Source of the DNA: Distichodus sexfasciatus
Taxonomy: Eukaryota > Chordata > Actinopteri > Characiformes > Distichodontidae
NCBI GenBank assembly: GCA_032718565.1
Contig: JAVGVS010000013.1
Span: forward strand, 4,348,195 to 4,412,194
Reading direction: 5' to 3'
Length of the DNA stretch: 64,000 bases
Position 1 is the stretch's first letter; every line of letters starts with the position of its first letter. Positions 11,376 to 21,948 of the stretch are shown in pieces. A program made the position numbers and the translations under genes. The notes below the pieces were generated by a model. The model saw only the letters and a list, made by a program, of their open reading frames with translations. It was not told where the DNA came from and did no database searches.

Positions 11376-12146
11376 AAATCTCATTGCTTAAAACATGTGA
11401 ATTTTCACATTTAGCACCAGCATGTTCCATCTTCTTAGCTTTGAAATAAGCTTGGATATAGTGAAGCTTGACCAGAGTTGTAGTGAAGACCTTCTGTAAA
11501 GAGGGCATTTTTGGGCATGATGGCATTCATTAGAGTCTGGGATTAGCGTGTGTGTTTATACGTGAATAATGTAATTTATGCTTGTGATTCTGACAGTATG
11601 TGTGTGGGTTCTGTAAGTTAAAGGAATTCTGAGTTGAAACACTAATAAACGCGAAATGCCTGGGTCAGTTTCAGAGCGTTAATAGTAATATTCTTAGGGC
11701 TGTGGTTCAACTCTCCTGTGGCAAATGGAACGCATGCAATTGGGTTTTCACTGTATTTTTAGCACGTGACGTAATTTCGTCAACTGAATCTTGGATCCAA
11801 TGGCAAATGGAACACGGCATAACCACATTAGTGATGGCTTTCCCTACTTGGGAGACAAACTGTTGTGTACACGTGGGTTAATTCACACCAGTGTGTTGTT
11901 TGGTGCTGGAAGTTTAGACTCTGTTAGTGGTTTAATGAGATTCCTGCAGATTTACTCCAGAAGTTAAGCCGGAGCCAAGAATGAGGACTTATAAAAAGTA
12001 CTGAGTAGCTAAATTGAAGGGTCTATGCGACTCTGCACAAACCAGCATGGAACTGTTAGTTCGTCGGGACGTAACGATGCCTTAGTCTACACTGACACTT
12101 CAATTCAATGGTCAGCGAGTTCACAGCATCAATCCAATATTTAAGC
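11376..12146. other. Single-copy AT-rich sequence; old repeat patch at 12068-12140
   Basis: Most of this stretch shows nothing recognisable. At 12068-12140 the phrases ACGTAACGATGCC and TTCAATGGTCAGCGAGTTC resemble the interspersed repeat at 49618-49740 (GTAACAATACATAG .. CATCAGCGAGTTCGTAGCG), so a diverged copy is likely. Confidence 0.4.
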
Positions 12147-12292
12147 AAGTGATTATTTGTCACAAGTAGACACAACACAGCACAGAGTGCACGAGAAATG
12201 TGACCCCTCCATGAAGAACAGTAGGCAGATTTTGTGACACCTGGGAGCAGTGGCAGGCGGTACCTTGCTCATGGTCGTTTACTGGTCTGGCT
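12147..12292 (-). mobile_element. SINE family 1, left half of an inverted pair
   Basis: On the minus strand this holds the core GAGCAAGGTACCGCCTGCCA and the tail GTGACAAATAATCACTTGC. The head is lost. It abuts an opposite copy directly, so the two form a palindromic unit. Confidence 0.7.
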
Positions 12293-12479
12293 GGTAAGCG
12301 TAAATGTTAGAACTTCATTACCCTGTAATCGAAGGTCAGGGACCGGTAAAATTGCCACTGGGTACTCAGGTGCTATAGCTGCCCACTGTTTCCTTGGAGA
12401 GGTCACATTTCGTGTGGTACTGTGTGCTGTCTTTGTGTTGTGCTGTGTTCATGATGACTAATAATCTCACTCACTTTCA
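12293..12479 (+). mobile_element. SINE family 1, right half of an inverted pair
   Basis: The copy reads from a degenerate head (TAATCGAAGGTCAGGGACCGG) through GCTATAGCTGCCCACTG and TGTGTGCTGTC to the tail AATAATCTCACTCACTTTCAC. The GGTACCGTCCCC core block has been deleted. Confidence 0.7.
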
Positions 12480-13225
12480 CATGGAAATACGGAACATCAA
12501 CTGCTTTTTCCCCAGTTTGATGCAGGTTTGGATTCTTCTAAAATTTGTTAGCGAACATGTTGTGGGATAGAGCTGCAGAGCTGACATAGAATTCCAAACC
12601 TCTGAGATCCAGCAGCATCCAACCATCACATCCCCACCACTGTCCCTCATGGTGGGGTTTGATCTCTGCTGCAAGATGTTGCAGCCAAAGCCTCAGCCAA
12701 ACCCACCAACGCTGATGACTGAGACCAAAGCGTCACAGTGACTGGCTCCAGTCATAGCAAAGCATTATGGGCTGTATCTCATCCATGTTTTGGAAACTTT
12801 GATGGCAATTCTCAGTTCTTCTTGATATTTGGTCCCTCAAAACCTTTATCTTCACCGTATCCTCATTTCTCATGATGGCGTTTCCAGACGTGCCTTGTCA
12901 GTTGGGGTTGCCAGTGTTGAGAAATATTAAGGAACTGGCTAAGCGTTACTGAACATCAGGGGCTCCTGTAAACACAGCTTATGTACGATTAGCAGGGAAT
13001 CCGGTCCTATAGCAGAGCTGCAGTTCCACACATCACATACAAGCAACACATCACTAAACATCTCACTAAAGCAGCTCTCTCTCTTCTACTCACACTAGCA
13101 CACACACACTTTTTGGCATTTTTACAGTTTTTTACACTCTGGCAGAGAGGGTTAGGCTCAGGCATGCCGCTTGACCACTGGATGCTTGGCTGGGGTGCTA
13201 TATGATGGACCACAAATACAAGGAA
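12480..13225. other. Single-copy sequence, nothing recognised
   Basis: Mixed composition without clear repeats. The short open frames have no domain signature. The right edge passes into a polypurine tract. Confidence 0.45.
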
Positions 13226-13660
13226 TTCCTTGACTGTACTGAAAATAGAGGAGAGAAAAGGAGGAGAGGAGAAGGAAGAGAAGAGAAGGAAAAGGAGTGG
13301 AAAAACAATGGAAGAAAAGAAGAGCAGAAATGAAGGAAGGAAGAAGAAAGAAAGGAAAAGAAATGGGAGAAGAAGAGATGAGAAGATGCAGGGAGTAAGG
13401 AAGGATGGTGAGGGGAGAGGAGAAGAAAGGGAGAAGAACCAAGGAGGGAGCGAAGGGGGCGAAGGCGCGAAATGAAGGAAGGGAGAAGAGGATGAGAAGA
13501 GAGGGGTGAGGGAGGATGGGAGACTGGAGAAGAAGAAGAGAACTGAAGAAGAAGTGGGGTGAAGGCAGAGAAGTGAGAAGAAAGAAAAAGAGGCAACCAG
13601 AAGGAGACTTGGAGCAACATGGAGAAAGAGAGAAAGAAGAGAAGGGATGAGGGAAGAGGC
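13226..13660 (+). repeat. Polypurine (A/G) tract of about 430 bp
   Basis: The plus strand is almost only A and G, in irregular GAAGAG/GGAGAA units, with scattered T and C. Long open frames on both strands here (Lys/Glu/Arg-rich on plus, Ser/Phe/Leu-rich on minus) follow from that composition and are not genes. Such mirror-rich tracts can adopt triplex DNA. Confidence 0.9.
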
Positions 13661-14840
13661 AATCCTATCATCTCCTCATATCTGTACGCAGCAGACAACA
13701 GGTCAGGCTTGGACAAGCACAGAAAAGGATAGAGACGGGAGAAGAGAAGACAGGCTCTCCGCCCACCGTGTTTACTCTAAAAGCACAGATGTGGAAATGT
13801 GGCTCGGCCTGCGCTCCTCACGTTGCGCTCTCTCTCATTCACGTCCCACACAGAGCGCCGCTATCGCTCCTTTTAAAGGCTGCGTCCGGGAAACGATCTG
13901 TTACTTTAGTGTCAACACCGTGACAGCAACACTTGACCCGTCCCGAATCCAGGAGCCACTCCGCTTTCAAAGCGTTCCTGCTCTCTTTATTTGTATTTAA
14001 AAGGTTTAAACCAAATCTTTTCGATGACTTGACCGGGGCGGAACCCTTGAACATACAAACAAACCTTGGCGGGAAGAGGAGGAGGAAGAAGAAGAAGAGT
14101 GCGGTTTACAGGGCGTTACGCCCTCGCTTTTACGGACAGTCCTGCTTTTTTGGGAGAATACAAAACAGTAGGGCTATGAAAGAATCAAGCCCAGATCCAG
14201 CGGGGAATTAGGAAAAAAGAGGCGAGTGTCGGAATTTATCATGGCTGTGGAATTGGGTCTCTATCTGGCAGCGGTGACATGAAAAGCCATCCTTGTGACA
14301 TCCGTCTTAAAAGGACCTGGGACATCATCACCTGGCTGAAAGAGTGTACACTGCGATACTACACACAAAGGGTTGGTCCATTAGGGCCCTGAACTTGAGA
14401 TGAATGTGTGTGTGCCTGAAGATGAGAGGTCAAGTAGTGCCGGAGTGGTCTAGAGAAGGGCCAGAGATGTCTGTTAACCTCCAGCTGATAATAAATGTGT
14501 GTGTATTATTATTGTGCGTGGGGGGCTTTAACACAGGTCGTTATAAGCCTGATTTCCCTCCGATACGCCCAAGGTCATGCCTCTCCAGTTTCACACAGAG
14601 CTCTATCAATCCCCTAAACAAACACAACCTCCTTTTACACACACTTACACACACACACCAACACTCTGACTTGGACGTGGACTTGAGGATGGCCTTGCCG
14701 TGAGCTCTACTGTTGGATGGAGTTCAGCAGAACAAGTGTAAAAGAAATGATTTAAAATGCACCCTTACATGCAACACAAACCCTGAGACAGACCCTTAAT
14801 CACAAGCATTCAACTTCTCAGACCTACAATATGTTATCAG
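13661..14840. other. Single-copy GC-moderate block
   Basis: 13690-14340 is complex sequence with several CpGs; the 117-codon frame at 13647-14000 has no recognised domain. A GAGGAGGAGGAAGAAG patch lies near 14080, and CACACTTACACACACACACC near 14640. Possible conserved noncoding DNA; no gene supported. Confidence 0.35.
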
Positions 14841-15780
14841 ATTCTTATAAAACAAAAAAAGGAAAGAAGTGCCAAATTGAAAGGAAAGGAAGAAAAAGAG
14901 TGAGAAAGAGAAGACAGAAAGAGAACTAAAATAATGTGGACAAGAGAAGTGAAGAGAAGAAAAGGAGGGGCAGAAAAGGAGGAAGAAAGATGAGACCAGA
15001 ATAGATGGGTCAGGAAGGATGGTGGGGGACTAGAAGAAGAAGAAAAGCAAAAAGAAGGGAAAGGGTTTGGACGAGAACAAAAGAAAGGTTAAGAAAAGAA
15101 AGGGAAGAAAGGAAGGCGAAAAGATGAAAGCTTGAGAAGAAAAGAAACAAGACAAGACAAGAAAGCGAGAAAGGGAAGAGAAAAGTAGAGAAGAAAAGCG
15201 AAGAAAGGGAAGAAGACAAGAGAAGAGAAGAGAAGAGAGAACAAGAAACAAAGGAAGAGAAGGCAAGAAAAGAGAAGAGAGAACAAGAAATGAAGGAAGA
15301 GAAGATTAAACAAAGGAAGAGAAGAAGACAAAGAAAAGCGAAGGAAGACAGAAATGAAGGAAGAGAAAAGAAAAAACAAAGGAAGAAAGAAAATAAAAAG
15401 AAAGAAATGAAGAAGAATGAGAAATTGAAGAAGAAAAGAAAAAAGATGAAAGAAGCGAGAAGAAAAGAAGAAGACAAGACAAGAAACGAAAGGGAAGAGA
15501 GAAAAAGAAGTAGAGAAGATGAAAAGAAAGGAAAGAAGACAAGAAGAAGAGACAAGAAAGCGAAGGAAGAGAAGAGAAAGATTAAACAAAGGAAAAGAAA
15601 GAAGACAAAAGAAATGAAGGAAGAAAGCAAAAGAAACAAGGAAGAAAGAAAATAAAAGAGAAGAAATGAAAGAATAGAAGTGAAGAAGAAAAAATGAAGG
15701 AAGAAAAAAGGAATAAAGAAAGCGAAGGAGAGAAATTACAAAAAGACAAAAGAAATGAAGGAATAGAAGAGAAGAGACAT
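14841..15780 (+). repeat. Very long polypurine (A/G) tract of about 940 bp
   Basis: The plus strand consists overwhelmingly of A and G in loosely repeated units such as GGAAGAGAA, GAAATGAAGG and AACAAAGGAAGAG. Local internal duplications are visible, for example the AGAGAGAACAAGAAA phrase near 15235 and 15275. Minus-strand frames of 209 and 247 codons (15010-15639, 15089-15832) are Phe/Ser/Leu-rich products of this bias. Confidence 0.93.
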
Positions 15781-16444
15781 TTGGCATTTGGGAAAAGACA
15801 TTTCCTTGTAGAAGAGGAAATACATGCAGCAAGCGTCACAGAGATCATGTTTCTGCCCAGCGTTTTGGTCGGTCCCCTAGCCCCGTGACAAAATGGGCAG
15901 TCTTCCACCTCGGCCTCAAGTCGCTGACTGTTACGCGTCAACGTGACCTTTCAAGGGGCCTCTGGCATGAGGATGAGAATGTCAATGAGTTCTCATTACA
16001 AGGCAACAACACAAACAAACCTGCGTCGAGGAAGAGAATGACCCGAGTGACAGGCGTGGAAACCTCGCTGATCTTTGCGGTAGGCTGCAGGCAGGCGCCT
16101 GGCCGAGATCCAGCGATCACCGGCAGAACAAAACCAAAGAAATGAATGAAGAATGAATGGAAAAGGGAAGAGGAGCATCTGCAGAGTGACTTCAAAAGCG
16201 GCCTTGAGGAGGGGTGGGAGGGGGGAGGGAGGAGGGAGGAGAGGGAGGAGAGGACAGGGGGAGGACAAAGGAAACCTGCTGAAGGCCTCTATGCCAGAAT
16301 CACCTTACCCACACACAGAGTCGTGCACTATGAGCACTACTGTGGTGAATGTGACTCTTCAGTGGCATCTGTTCGGTGCTTTGGCTTGATGGTCGCAGTT
16401 TATAGTGTGAAGAGACATTTGGAAGTTTAGATTTAGTCAAACTC
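15781..16444. other. Single-copy GC-moderate block
   Basis: 15830-16140 looks like ordinary complex sequence with CpGs. 16200-16265 is a G-rich GGGAGGAGG patch. No gene supported. Confidence 0.35.
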
Positions 16445-16985
16445 AACTTCAAGATTCAAGATTCAAAAGATTCTTTATTTGTCACGTGCAAGTTATACAG
16501 GTACAACATGCAGTGAAATGTATCCTGATCCGCTCTTTTAACTGTGCAATAGACAAGGGAAAGACAAAATAGACACAATACAACTTACAAACATAAGACT
16601 GACTTAAATAAGGAGGTTGGGGTAACAGGACGAAAAAATAAAACTATATATTATACAATAAGGAACATAAAGTTACATGTGCAATATAAAGTTACCTGTG
16701 CAAGTTTTTAACCTGAGATTGCAAAATTGTGCTAAGACAGTACAGGTGCAATGAGATGATTTTTTAAAGTGCCAAGTGCAACTGCAGCATTATACATAGC
16801 AGACAGAGCAGAGCATGTGATATTGGACAAAGAAATGTGGCAACCAGTATAAGTGATTATCACAATTGAGGTTTATATAACAGTCAGACAGTATAAGTTA
16901 TCGTAGCAATATGAGGTATGTATTAGCAGCATGTTATAACATGGACAATTACAGTATAAGTTATCGTAATGATATGAGGTATCAT
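16445..16985. mobile_element. Interspersed repeat starting TTCAAGATTCAAGATTC
   Basis: The left end reads TTCAAGATTCAAGATTC followed by TTTATTTGTCACGTGCAAG and ACATGCAGTGAAATGT, a repeat common in fish genomes. The matching opposite terminus, GTGACAAATAAAGAACCTTG then AATCTTGAAC, stands alone near 25318-25346. Internally, AGTATAAGTTATCGTA is duplicated (about 16890 and 16952). The class is uncertain; the inverted termini favour a DNA transposon. Confidence 0.6.
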
Positions 16986-17229
16986 TAACTTAATCCATTC
17001 CTGAAATCGCTTCCAAGTCCAAGTTCATTTTCCCTGTAAGAATCTTTTTTTTTTTTAAAGTATATATTCCCGGCCCCCAAAAATACACTAACAATTTGAT
17101 GGTTCTACACATGAAAGGATGTTGTATCAGCTGATCTTAGTACAAAATGATTTAATCCTGACAATTTCAACTGAATTGTTTGATTTTGTTCAGTGCGCTT
17201 TGTATAATTTTACAATTTTTCACATAAAA

Positions 17230-17515
17230 ACTATACAATACGCTTTATAATTTCTATTTCTAGTTTCAAATAATATTTACAACTCCATGTCTAGTTTAAA
17301 ATGTGTATTTTTTTTATGTATATTTTGTATTTTACTTATTTATTGTTCATTCCATGTGCCCTATTTGTGCCACTGCCTTATTTGTTCTCTGTTCTGTTGT
17401 TCTCTGTTCTCTGCACTGAAAAAAACCTGGAGCCACGTCGTCTCGTCTGTCTATGTATCTGTACAGTATATAGCAGAGATGACAATAAAGTTTACTTTGA
17501 AATGACAAAGCAGCT
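17230..17515 (+). repeat. Interspersed repeat ending GACAATAAAGTTTACTTTGA
   Basis: Landmarks are TTTATTGTTCATTCCATGTG, the CTGTTCTCTGCAC stretch and GATGACAATAAAGTTTAC. The reverse complement appears at 45718-45900 with the same order of landmarks, so this is a dispersed family, not two unique sequences. Confidence 0.7.
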
Positions 17516-17586
17516 TTGTGACGGCCAGATAAGGACGCTGATGTATTGATGGATCTTGTCTTGGAGTTCATTTGATGTCAGGTCTA

Positions 17587-17710
17587 AGTAGAGTTGGAGA
17601 CAAGACCACCTAAACCGAGACCGAAACAAGACCAAGACTCTGAAGGGACGAGAACGAGAAGATACCGAGATCAGGGCGGGGCCAAAGCGATTTGAGACCA
17701 AGGCCGGATG
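17587..17710 (+). repeat. Interspersed GAGACC/AAGACC repeat fragment
   Basis: The segment alternates GAGACCGAAACAAGACC and related phrases beginning AGAGTTGGAGACAAGACC. The reverse-complement phrase GTCTTGGTCTCGG recurs near 38655, and a third diverged copy lies at about 42080-42140. Probably a TIR-transposon end. Confidence 0.5.
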
Positions 17711-17734
17711 AGTGCGTGTTTTACACCACATCAC

Positions 17735-17830
17735 AAGATGAATCACGATTCCAATTGGAATTGATTAACAATTCATGATTTGATCTGGAATTGATTCACG
17801 ATTTGATTCATGATTTGATTCCAAGGCCAC
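17735..17830 (+). repeat. Fragment of the GATTCACGATTC element family
   Basis: Contains GGAATTGATTCACGATTTG and CATGATTTGATTCC, matching parts of 48076-48400 and the reverse of 59092-59462. Confidence 0.5.
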
Positions 17831-17869
17831 AGTGCCTTTCTGGAGTACTACAGGTTGATTGGTGAATCT

Positions 17870-17998
17870 AAATGGGCCCCCATAAGGTGTGATTGTGTGT
17901 GTGTTGGCATTGGTCCCCGCCTTGCGTCCATAGTCCAGGGACGGGGACCCTGATAGGAATGAAGTGGCTCAGATAATGAATGAATGAATGAATGAAAC
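17870..17998 (+). mobile_element. SINE family 2, 3' tail fragment
   Basis: The segment carries CATAAGGTGTGATTGTGTG, the TTGGTCCCCGCCTTGCG stretch and ends in a GATAATGAATGAATGAATGA tail. These match the 3' third of the full SINE at 51641-52011. The tRNA-like head is absent, a common 5'-truncation. Confidence 0.75.
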
Positions 17999-18099
17999 AT
18001 GACATGACGCTCGGTTCGTTAAGATTTTGCTCATGCTCCGAGCTGAAATTTGGCCACAAAATTATTCGTACTCCCAAATGTTCGTAGTCTAAACGGTTC

Positions 18100-18390
18100 G
18101 AGAACCGAGGTACCACTGTGTATAAAATCTCAAAAGGTCAGTGGCTTTGGTGTGGGCTGTGAAAAGTTTAATTGTTGATGATTGAATAAACATTTATATT
18201 GCACGTTTCTACACAGCCGAAGATTCTTATTAGTGCAAATTTTTGTCCACTAAATGAATCAAGCGTGTTTAGTCAGATTTCACATTTAGTTCCACATTCA
18301 AGATTCATTCCCGGCACTCGTAAGAAATCGGATATTAACGATCAAACAAGGATCCATCTTTTCTAATTCAAATCTTATGCAAATCCATCT
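18100..18390. other. AT-rich sequence, nothing recognised
   Basis: No repeat, gene or conserved-looking block is visible. Confidence 0.4.
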
Positions 18391-18798
18391 CCTCTCTCTC
18401 TCTCTCTCTCTCTCTGTGAGGAAATGTAAAGAATGCAAGGCTCTTGCTGTGCCCTTTTTTCCAGAGGCCTACGGGAGCCTTGTTTCCTCCGGTGGCTGTT
18501 CCGTCTGCTCGTGAGGGATGAAGAGCGCCTCGAGTTAAACGTGACGTTCTGTTATTCCTGCCCTAATAAGGTGGGTGAGCTCCGGGCCGCTGGACAGGAA
18601 ATCGCCCTATAATCTGGTTCTGAAATGTCCGAATGTCTGGAGAAGGCATCTAAAGCTGTCTAGACCGGATAGTCTCTCTCTCTCACACACACACACACAC
18701 ACTCTCTCTCAGGCAAACACATCATCCTGGAACCGGAACAGTACTTTGAAGATGCTAGAGATGTGTGTGTGTGTGTGTGTGTGTGTGTGTCTGTGTGG
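18391..18798. repeat. Microsatellites around a short single-copy block
   Basis: (CT)n at 18391-18415, compound (CT)n(CA)n(CT)n at 18673-18710 and (GT)n at 18762-18798. Between 18420 and 18670 lies complex, GC-moderate single-copy sequence that could be conserved noncoding DNA. Confidence 0.85.
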
Positions 18799-18814
18799 CC
18801 ATGTATTTATTGCA

Positions 18815-19059
18815 TTGTGGGGACCTTTTGTCCCCTAAAATCACTTTTATCTGTTTTTTGGGGCTTTGTGGGGACATTTGAGAGGTCCCCATGAGGAGAA
18901 ATGACTTTATAGAAAATGTGCTTGTTTTATTTGAGAAACTAAAAGAGGTAAAAGATGTGCTTTTGGTTACTGAGGTTAAGGTTAGGGTTAGGATTAGGTG
19001 TAGGTGTAAAATGATGTACTTTAGTCATTATGGGAGCCTATGGAAGATAGTAATACAAG

Positions 19060-19060
<1 letters not shown>
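18815..19060 (+). repeat. TG-tract-linked GTGGGGACATTT repeat (copy 1)
   Basis: Landmarks in order are GGGGCTTTGTGGGGACATTT, AAACTAAAAGAGGTAAAAGA, GTTAGGGTTAGGATTAGG and TCATTATGGGAGCCTATGG. The same order recurs at 21690-21895 and 51015-51240, and each copy runs straight into a (TG)n tract. The shared TG junction suggests that the tract belongs to the repeat. Confidence 0.8.
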
Positions 19061-19061
<1 letters not shown>

Positions 19062-19094
<33 letters not shown>

Positions 19095-19435
19095 TAACAT
19101 ATGGTTAAAGTTTATTGTGAGCATTTGAATGAATGTGTGTTTTTTATTTGTTTGTGTGCATGCATCTGTGTGTGTGCATTAATGCATGGTTTAATTTGAT
19201 TGTGTGCATATGCATGTGTGTGTGCAGTAGTGTAGGTTTAGTGCATGCAAATGTGTCTGTGTTCTGTTCATGCATATTCACGTTTTTTATTTGTTTGTGT
19301 GCATGCATCAGTGTGTGTGTGTGTGTGTATGAATATGTGCTTTTTTACTTGCATTTGAATGCCTTCATACCTGTGTATGTGTGTGTGCATTCATCTGTGT
19401 GTTCGCCTGCATATATGCTTGTACATGCACAAGTA

Positions 19436-19472
<37 letters not shown>

Positions 19473-19594
19473 ACATGCCTGCATATAGGCTTGTACATGC
19501 ATACGTATGCAATGCAAATATACATGCAAACCTGTGTATGTGCATACAGGTGTACAGTGTTTTGTGTGTGTGTGTGTGTGTGTGTTTCTCTAAG

Positions 19595-19630
<36 letters not shown>

Positions 19631-19640
19631 GGAGAGTGCC
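19062..19640 (+). repeat. TG-rich satellite cluster
   Basis: (TG)n runs occur at about 19062-19092, 19311-19328, 19438-19471, 19563-19584 and 19599-19622. They are embedded in degenerate TGTGTGCATGCATCTGTGTG units. Open frames rich in Cys/Val (plus) or His/Thr (minus) are products of the repeat. Confidence 0.9.
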
Positions 19641-19914
19641 AAAAGAAGCCAGAAGTCCAGTGTTGTGGCTGAAGTCATTAAGTGTGTGGAGAGAAGGGAG
19701 AGGAAGTTGGCGTGTGGATCCTGTTCCCTCTCCTCTCCAGGGACCATGATTTTTATCAGTGTTAAATCCTGTGTAAAACTTTCCCCCCGACCCAGCCGGA
19801 TCACAATATCACCAGCACCGCCATTTAGCGGAGTCCTGCATGTGCGCAGGTGGTGGCCTGGTTAATTTTTAAAAAAGGAAGGAGAATTTCTTGATTTTCC
19901 ACTGTTACATAAAG
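19641..19914. other. Short single-copy stretch
   Basis: Mixed sequence between the TG cluster and the Harbinger relic; nothing recognised. Confidence 0.4.
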
Positions 19915-20222
19915 TGCTCATCGTAACAAAATTTCTCGTTGTTCGACTGACGGTTTTTACCCTCATGCACCCAATCTCTACATCTCAAAGACACGTGAGC
20001 CTCTAGTTCAAACGCTGCCGCTAATGCCAAGACGCCATTTCTCTCCATTGTAAAGATAATCTCTTTTATGTCGGCTAATCTACCGATCTCACAACAACAC
20101 GTTAAAAAATGTACTTGAAATAGGAACCAACGCAGAAGTGCCCGATGATACTTTTCGTAACTTAGCAACAACAAGCACTGAGAGAAAGTGTTCTGGAAGT
20201 GAGGTTTTGACCGCTCTCGGCA
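19915..20222 (-). mobile_element. PIF/Harbinger-like transposase N-terminus, decayed
   Basis: On the minus strand a continuous frame reads MERNGVLALAAAFELEAHVS, then LRCRDWVHEGKNRQSNNEKF and CYDEHFM. The RDWVHE stretch followed by a short spacer and a DxxF-like acidic/aromatic pattern resembles the start of fish PIF/Harbinger nucleases, which cut and paste elements with 3-bp target sites. No catalytic DDE part is present. The upstream part matches 8745-8975 in opposite orientation. Identification rests on motif memory only. Confidence 0.55.
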
Positions 20223-21097
20223 CAAAAAAACACAAATACATATTTGTTCATACAAATATCAACAAGCGTGTAAACAGGCTCTAAAACTTCCCCAAATCCG
20301 GTCTTTGCCCATTTCCGAGTGGAAACTTCCCTGAGGAGACGTGGATCTGATTCTGGGAAGGTGTGAAAGGGAGATGGAGTATGAAGAGGTGATGTGGAGG
20401 TTACAGAGATGAACGTTCGATAAGTTTCTTCTTCTTTTTTCCCCTCTTCATTGTCGGTCTCGGAGGTCCGCCGGTCGGGAGCGTGGGATGCGGGAGCACA
20501 AAAGGGGGAGCGGCGCACGGGACGTCCCCGGGCTCTCACCTTTCCGTCTCCTCACCTCCCTCCCTTCTCACTTTCCTCCGCCAAGCCGTTTCACAGCTCG
20601 CACAATGGGGACGCGCTGCCATTGATCTCGGCCTGCCACAAACGCTGCCAAGTCAACAAAGAGCCGGTGAAATATCAGCGTGTGTGCGAGGGTTTGTGTG
20701 TGACATCCCTCGACGAGTTTGACAGATAGACAGTGGAAGCTGGTGACGTTCCGCCACACCCGTGTGCCCGCTCTCTGAAGGGAAGTATGATGGAAGACTT
20801 TCCGGCCGGGATTCTTTTTTTGCCGCGTTGTGGGGAAGGCCGACGCAGGAATAGAAATGTGAGAAATGTGAGAAATGTGAGAAGAAGAAGAGAAGCCGCA
20901 GACACGCGAAGCCTCACATTTTAGGCCTCGTTGCCAGTGATGGTGAAGCGTTTCACTATAAAACCACTCAGAGCACATCCTCACAGCATGGGGCAACACA
21001 TAAACGCCACGGTAAGTCAGCTGGAGTGCGGAAGTCACATAAAGAACACGTAAATCTTAACTGGAGACTAGATACATCATTTTATGGACAGTTTGTG
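20223..21097. other. CpG-rich single-copy block
   Basis: 20450-20930 is GC-rich with frequent CpG and no interspersed repeat apart from three GAGAAATGT units near 20860. Frames of 92 to 156 codons exist on both strands but have no recognised domain. It could be a regulatory island or an unannotated exon region; see the TATA/splice-donor candidate at its right end. Confidence 0.4.
20957..21013 (+). promoter_or_regulatory. TATAAAA box followed by ATG and splice donor
   Basis: TATAAAA at 20957-20963 is followed 31 bp later by an ATG at 20988 (eight codons, MGQHINAT) and a donor-like ACG/GTAAGT at 21011/21012. The spacing would put the start site almost on the ATG, which is unusual for a coding gene, so a noncoding or spurious unit is just as likely. 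Confidence 0.2.
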
Positions 21098-21178
21098 TAT
21101 TTTAAGTGAAAGTGAGTGATATTTCTCATTGTGAACACACCACAGCACAGCACACAGTGCACCACGACCAAATGTGTT
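21098..21178 (-). mobile_element. SINE family 1, tail fragment
   Basis: Contains the reverse complement of the family tail: AAGTGAGTGATATTTCTCAT, GTGAACACACCACAGCACAG and GTGCACCACGACCAAATGTG. The remainder of the copy is missing. Confidence 0.65.
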
Positions 21179-21266
21179 GGGTGAGCTCAAGCTGTTATTT
21201 ATAGGAACCAAAAGTCCTCCTAATAACAGGAAAGCATGACTGCTGTGATCCTCCACTCAAAAAATA

Positions 21267-21455
21267 TTCATTCATTCATTATCTGAACCGCTCAATCCCA
21301 ACTGGGGTCGTGGGGGGACTGGAACTTTCGGGCACAAGGCGGGGAACAACCCTGGACAGGTGCCAACACACCGCAGGGCACGCATACGCTCATTCACACC
21401 TTACGGGGCCAATTTAGAGTTGCCAATTAACCTATAGCGCATGCCTTTGGACTGT

Positions 21456-21486
<31 letters not shown>

Positions 21487-21611
21487 ACGCGACCACGGGG
21501 AGAGCATGCAAACTCCACACAGAGGGACCCTACGGCCGTCCCTGGGGTTCGAACTCAGGACCTTCTCTCTGTGAGGCAGCAGCGCTAACCACTGCGCCAC
21601 CGTGCCGCTCC
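21267..21611 (-). mobile_element. SINE family 2, near full length, with target duplication
   Basis: Read on the minus strand, the tRNA-like head (GGTGGCGCAGTGGTTAGCGC, then a box B-like GAGTTCGAACC) is followed by the GTGGAGTTTGCATGCTC and TTTCCTCCCACAGTCC body and a GAATGAATGAATA tail. Flanks CTCAAAAAATATT (21256-21268) and CTCCAAAAATATT (about 21612-21624) look like a slightly diverged target-site duplication. This is the tRNA-derived type widespread in fish, related to elements called Mermaid-like. Confidence 0.85.
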
Positions 21612-21689
21612 CTCCAAAAATATTAATTTTAATTAATATAAAGAAAGAAAAACATCAAAAACATTTTACTAACAATATTTCATAAGGAC

Positions 21690-21895
21690 CCAAATGGCTT
21701 TGTGGGGACATTTGTGGGGACATCACGAAGAAAAATGATAGAAAAATGTGCTTGTTTTATTCAAAAAAACTAAAAGAGGTAAAAGATGTGCATTTGGTTA
21801 CTGAGGTTAAGTTTAGGGTTAGGATTAGATGTAGAATTATGTACATTTAGTCATTACGGGAGTCTATAGAATGTCCCCACAAAGATAGTTGTACA
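21690..21895 (+). repeat. TG-tract-linked GTGGGGACATTT repeat (copy 2)
   Basis: Same landmark order as 18815-19060: TTTGTGGGGACATTTGTGGG, AACTAAAAGAGGTAAAAGAT, GTTTAGGGTTAGGATTAG, TCATTACGGGAGTCTATAG. It runs into (TG)n at 21898. Confidence 0.8.
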
Positions 21896-21897
21896 GA

Positions 21898-21910
21898 TGT
21901 GTGTGTGTGG

Positions 21911-21946
<36 letters not shown>
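21898..21946 (+). repeat. (TG)n microsatellite
   Basis: TG run with a few G insertions, directly downstream of the linked repeat. Confidence 0.95.
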
Positions 21947-21948
21947 AT

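Noticed and set aside
13198..13716. 172-codon minus-strand frame
   Set aside because: Same effect of the shorter polypurine tract.
15010..15832. Minus-strand frames of 209 and 247 codons, Phe/Ser/Leu-rich
   Set aside because: They lie fully in the polypurine tract; a pyrimidine-only strand codes Phe, Ser, Leu and Pro and lacks stops. No other coding signal.
19133..19865. Cys/Val-rich and His/Thr-rich frames of 137-179 codons
   Set aside because: Translations of (TG)n and (CA)n repeats.
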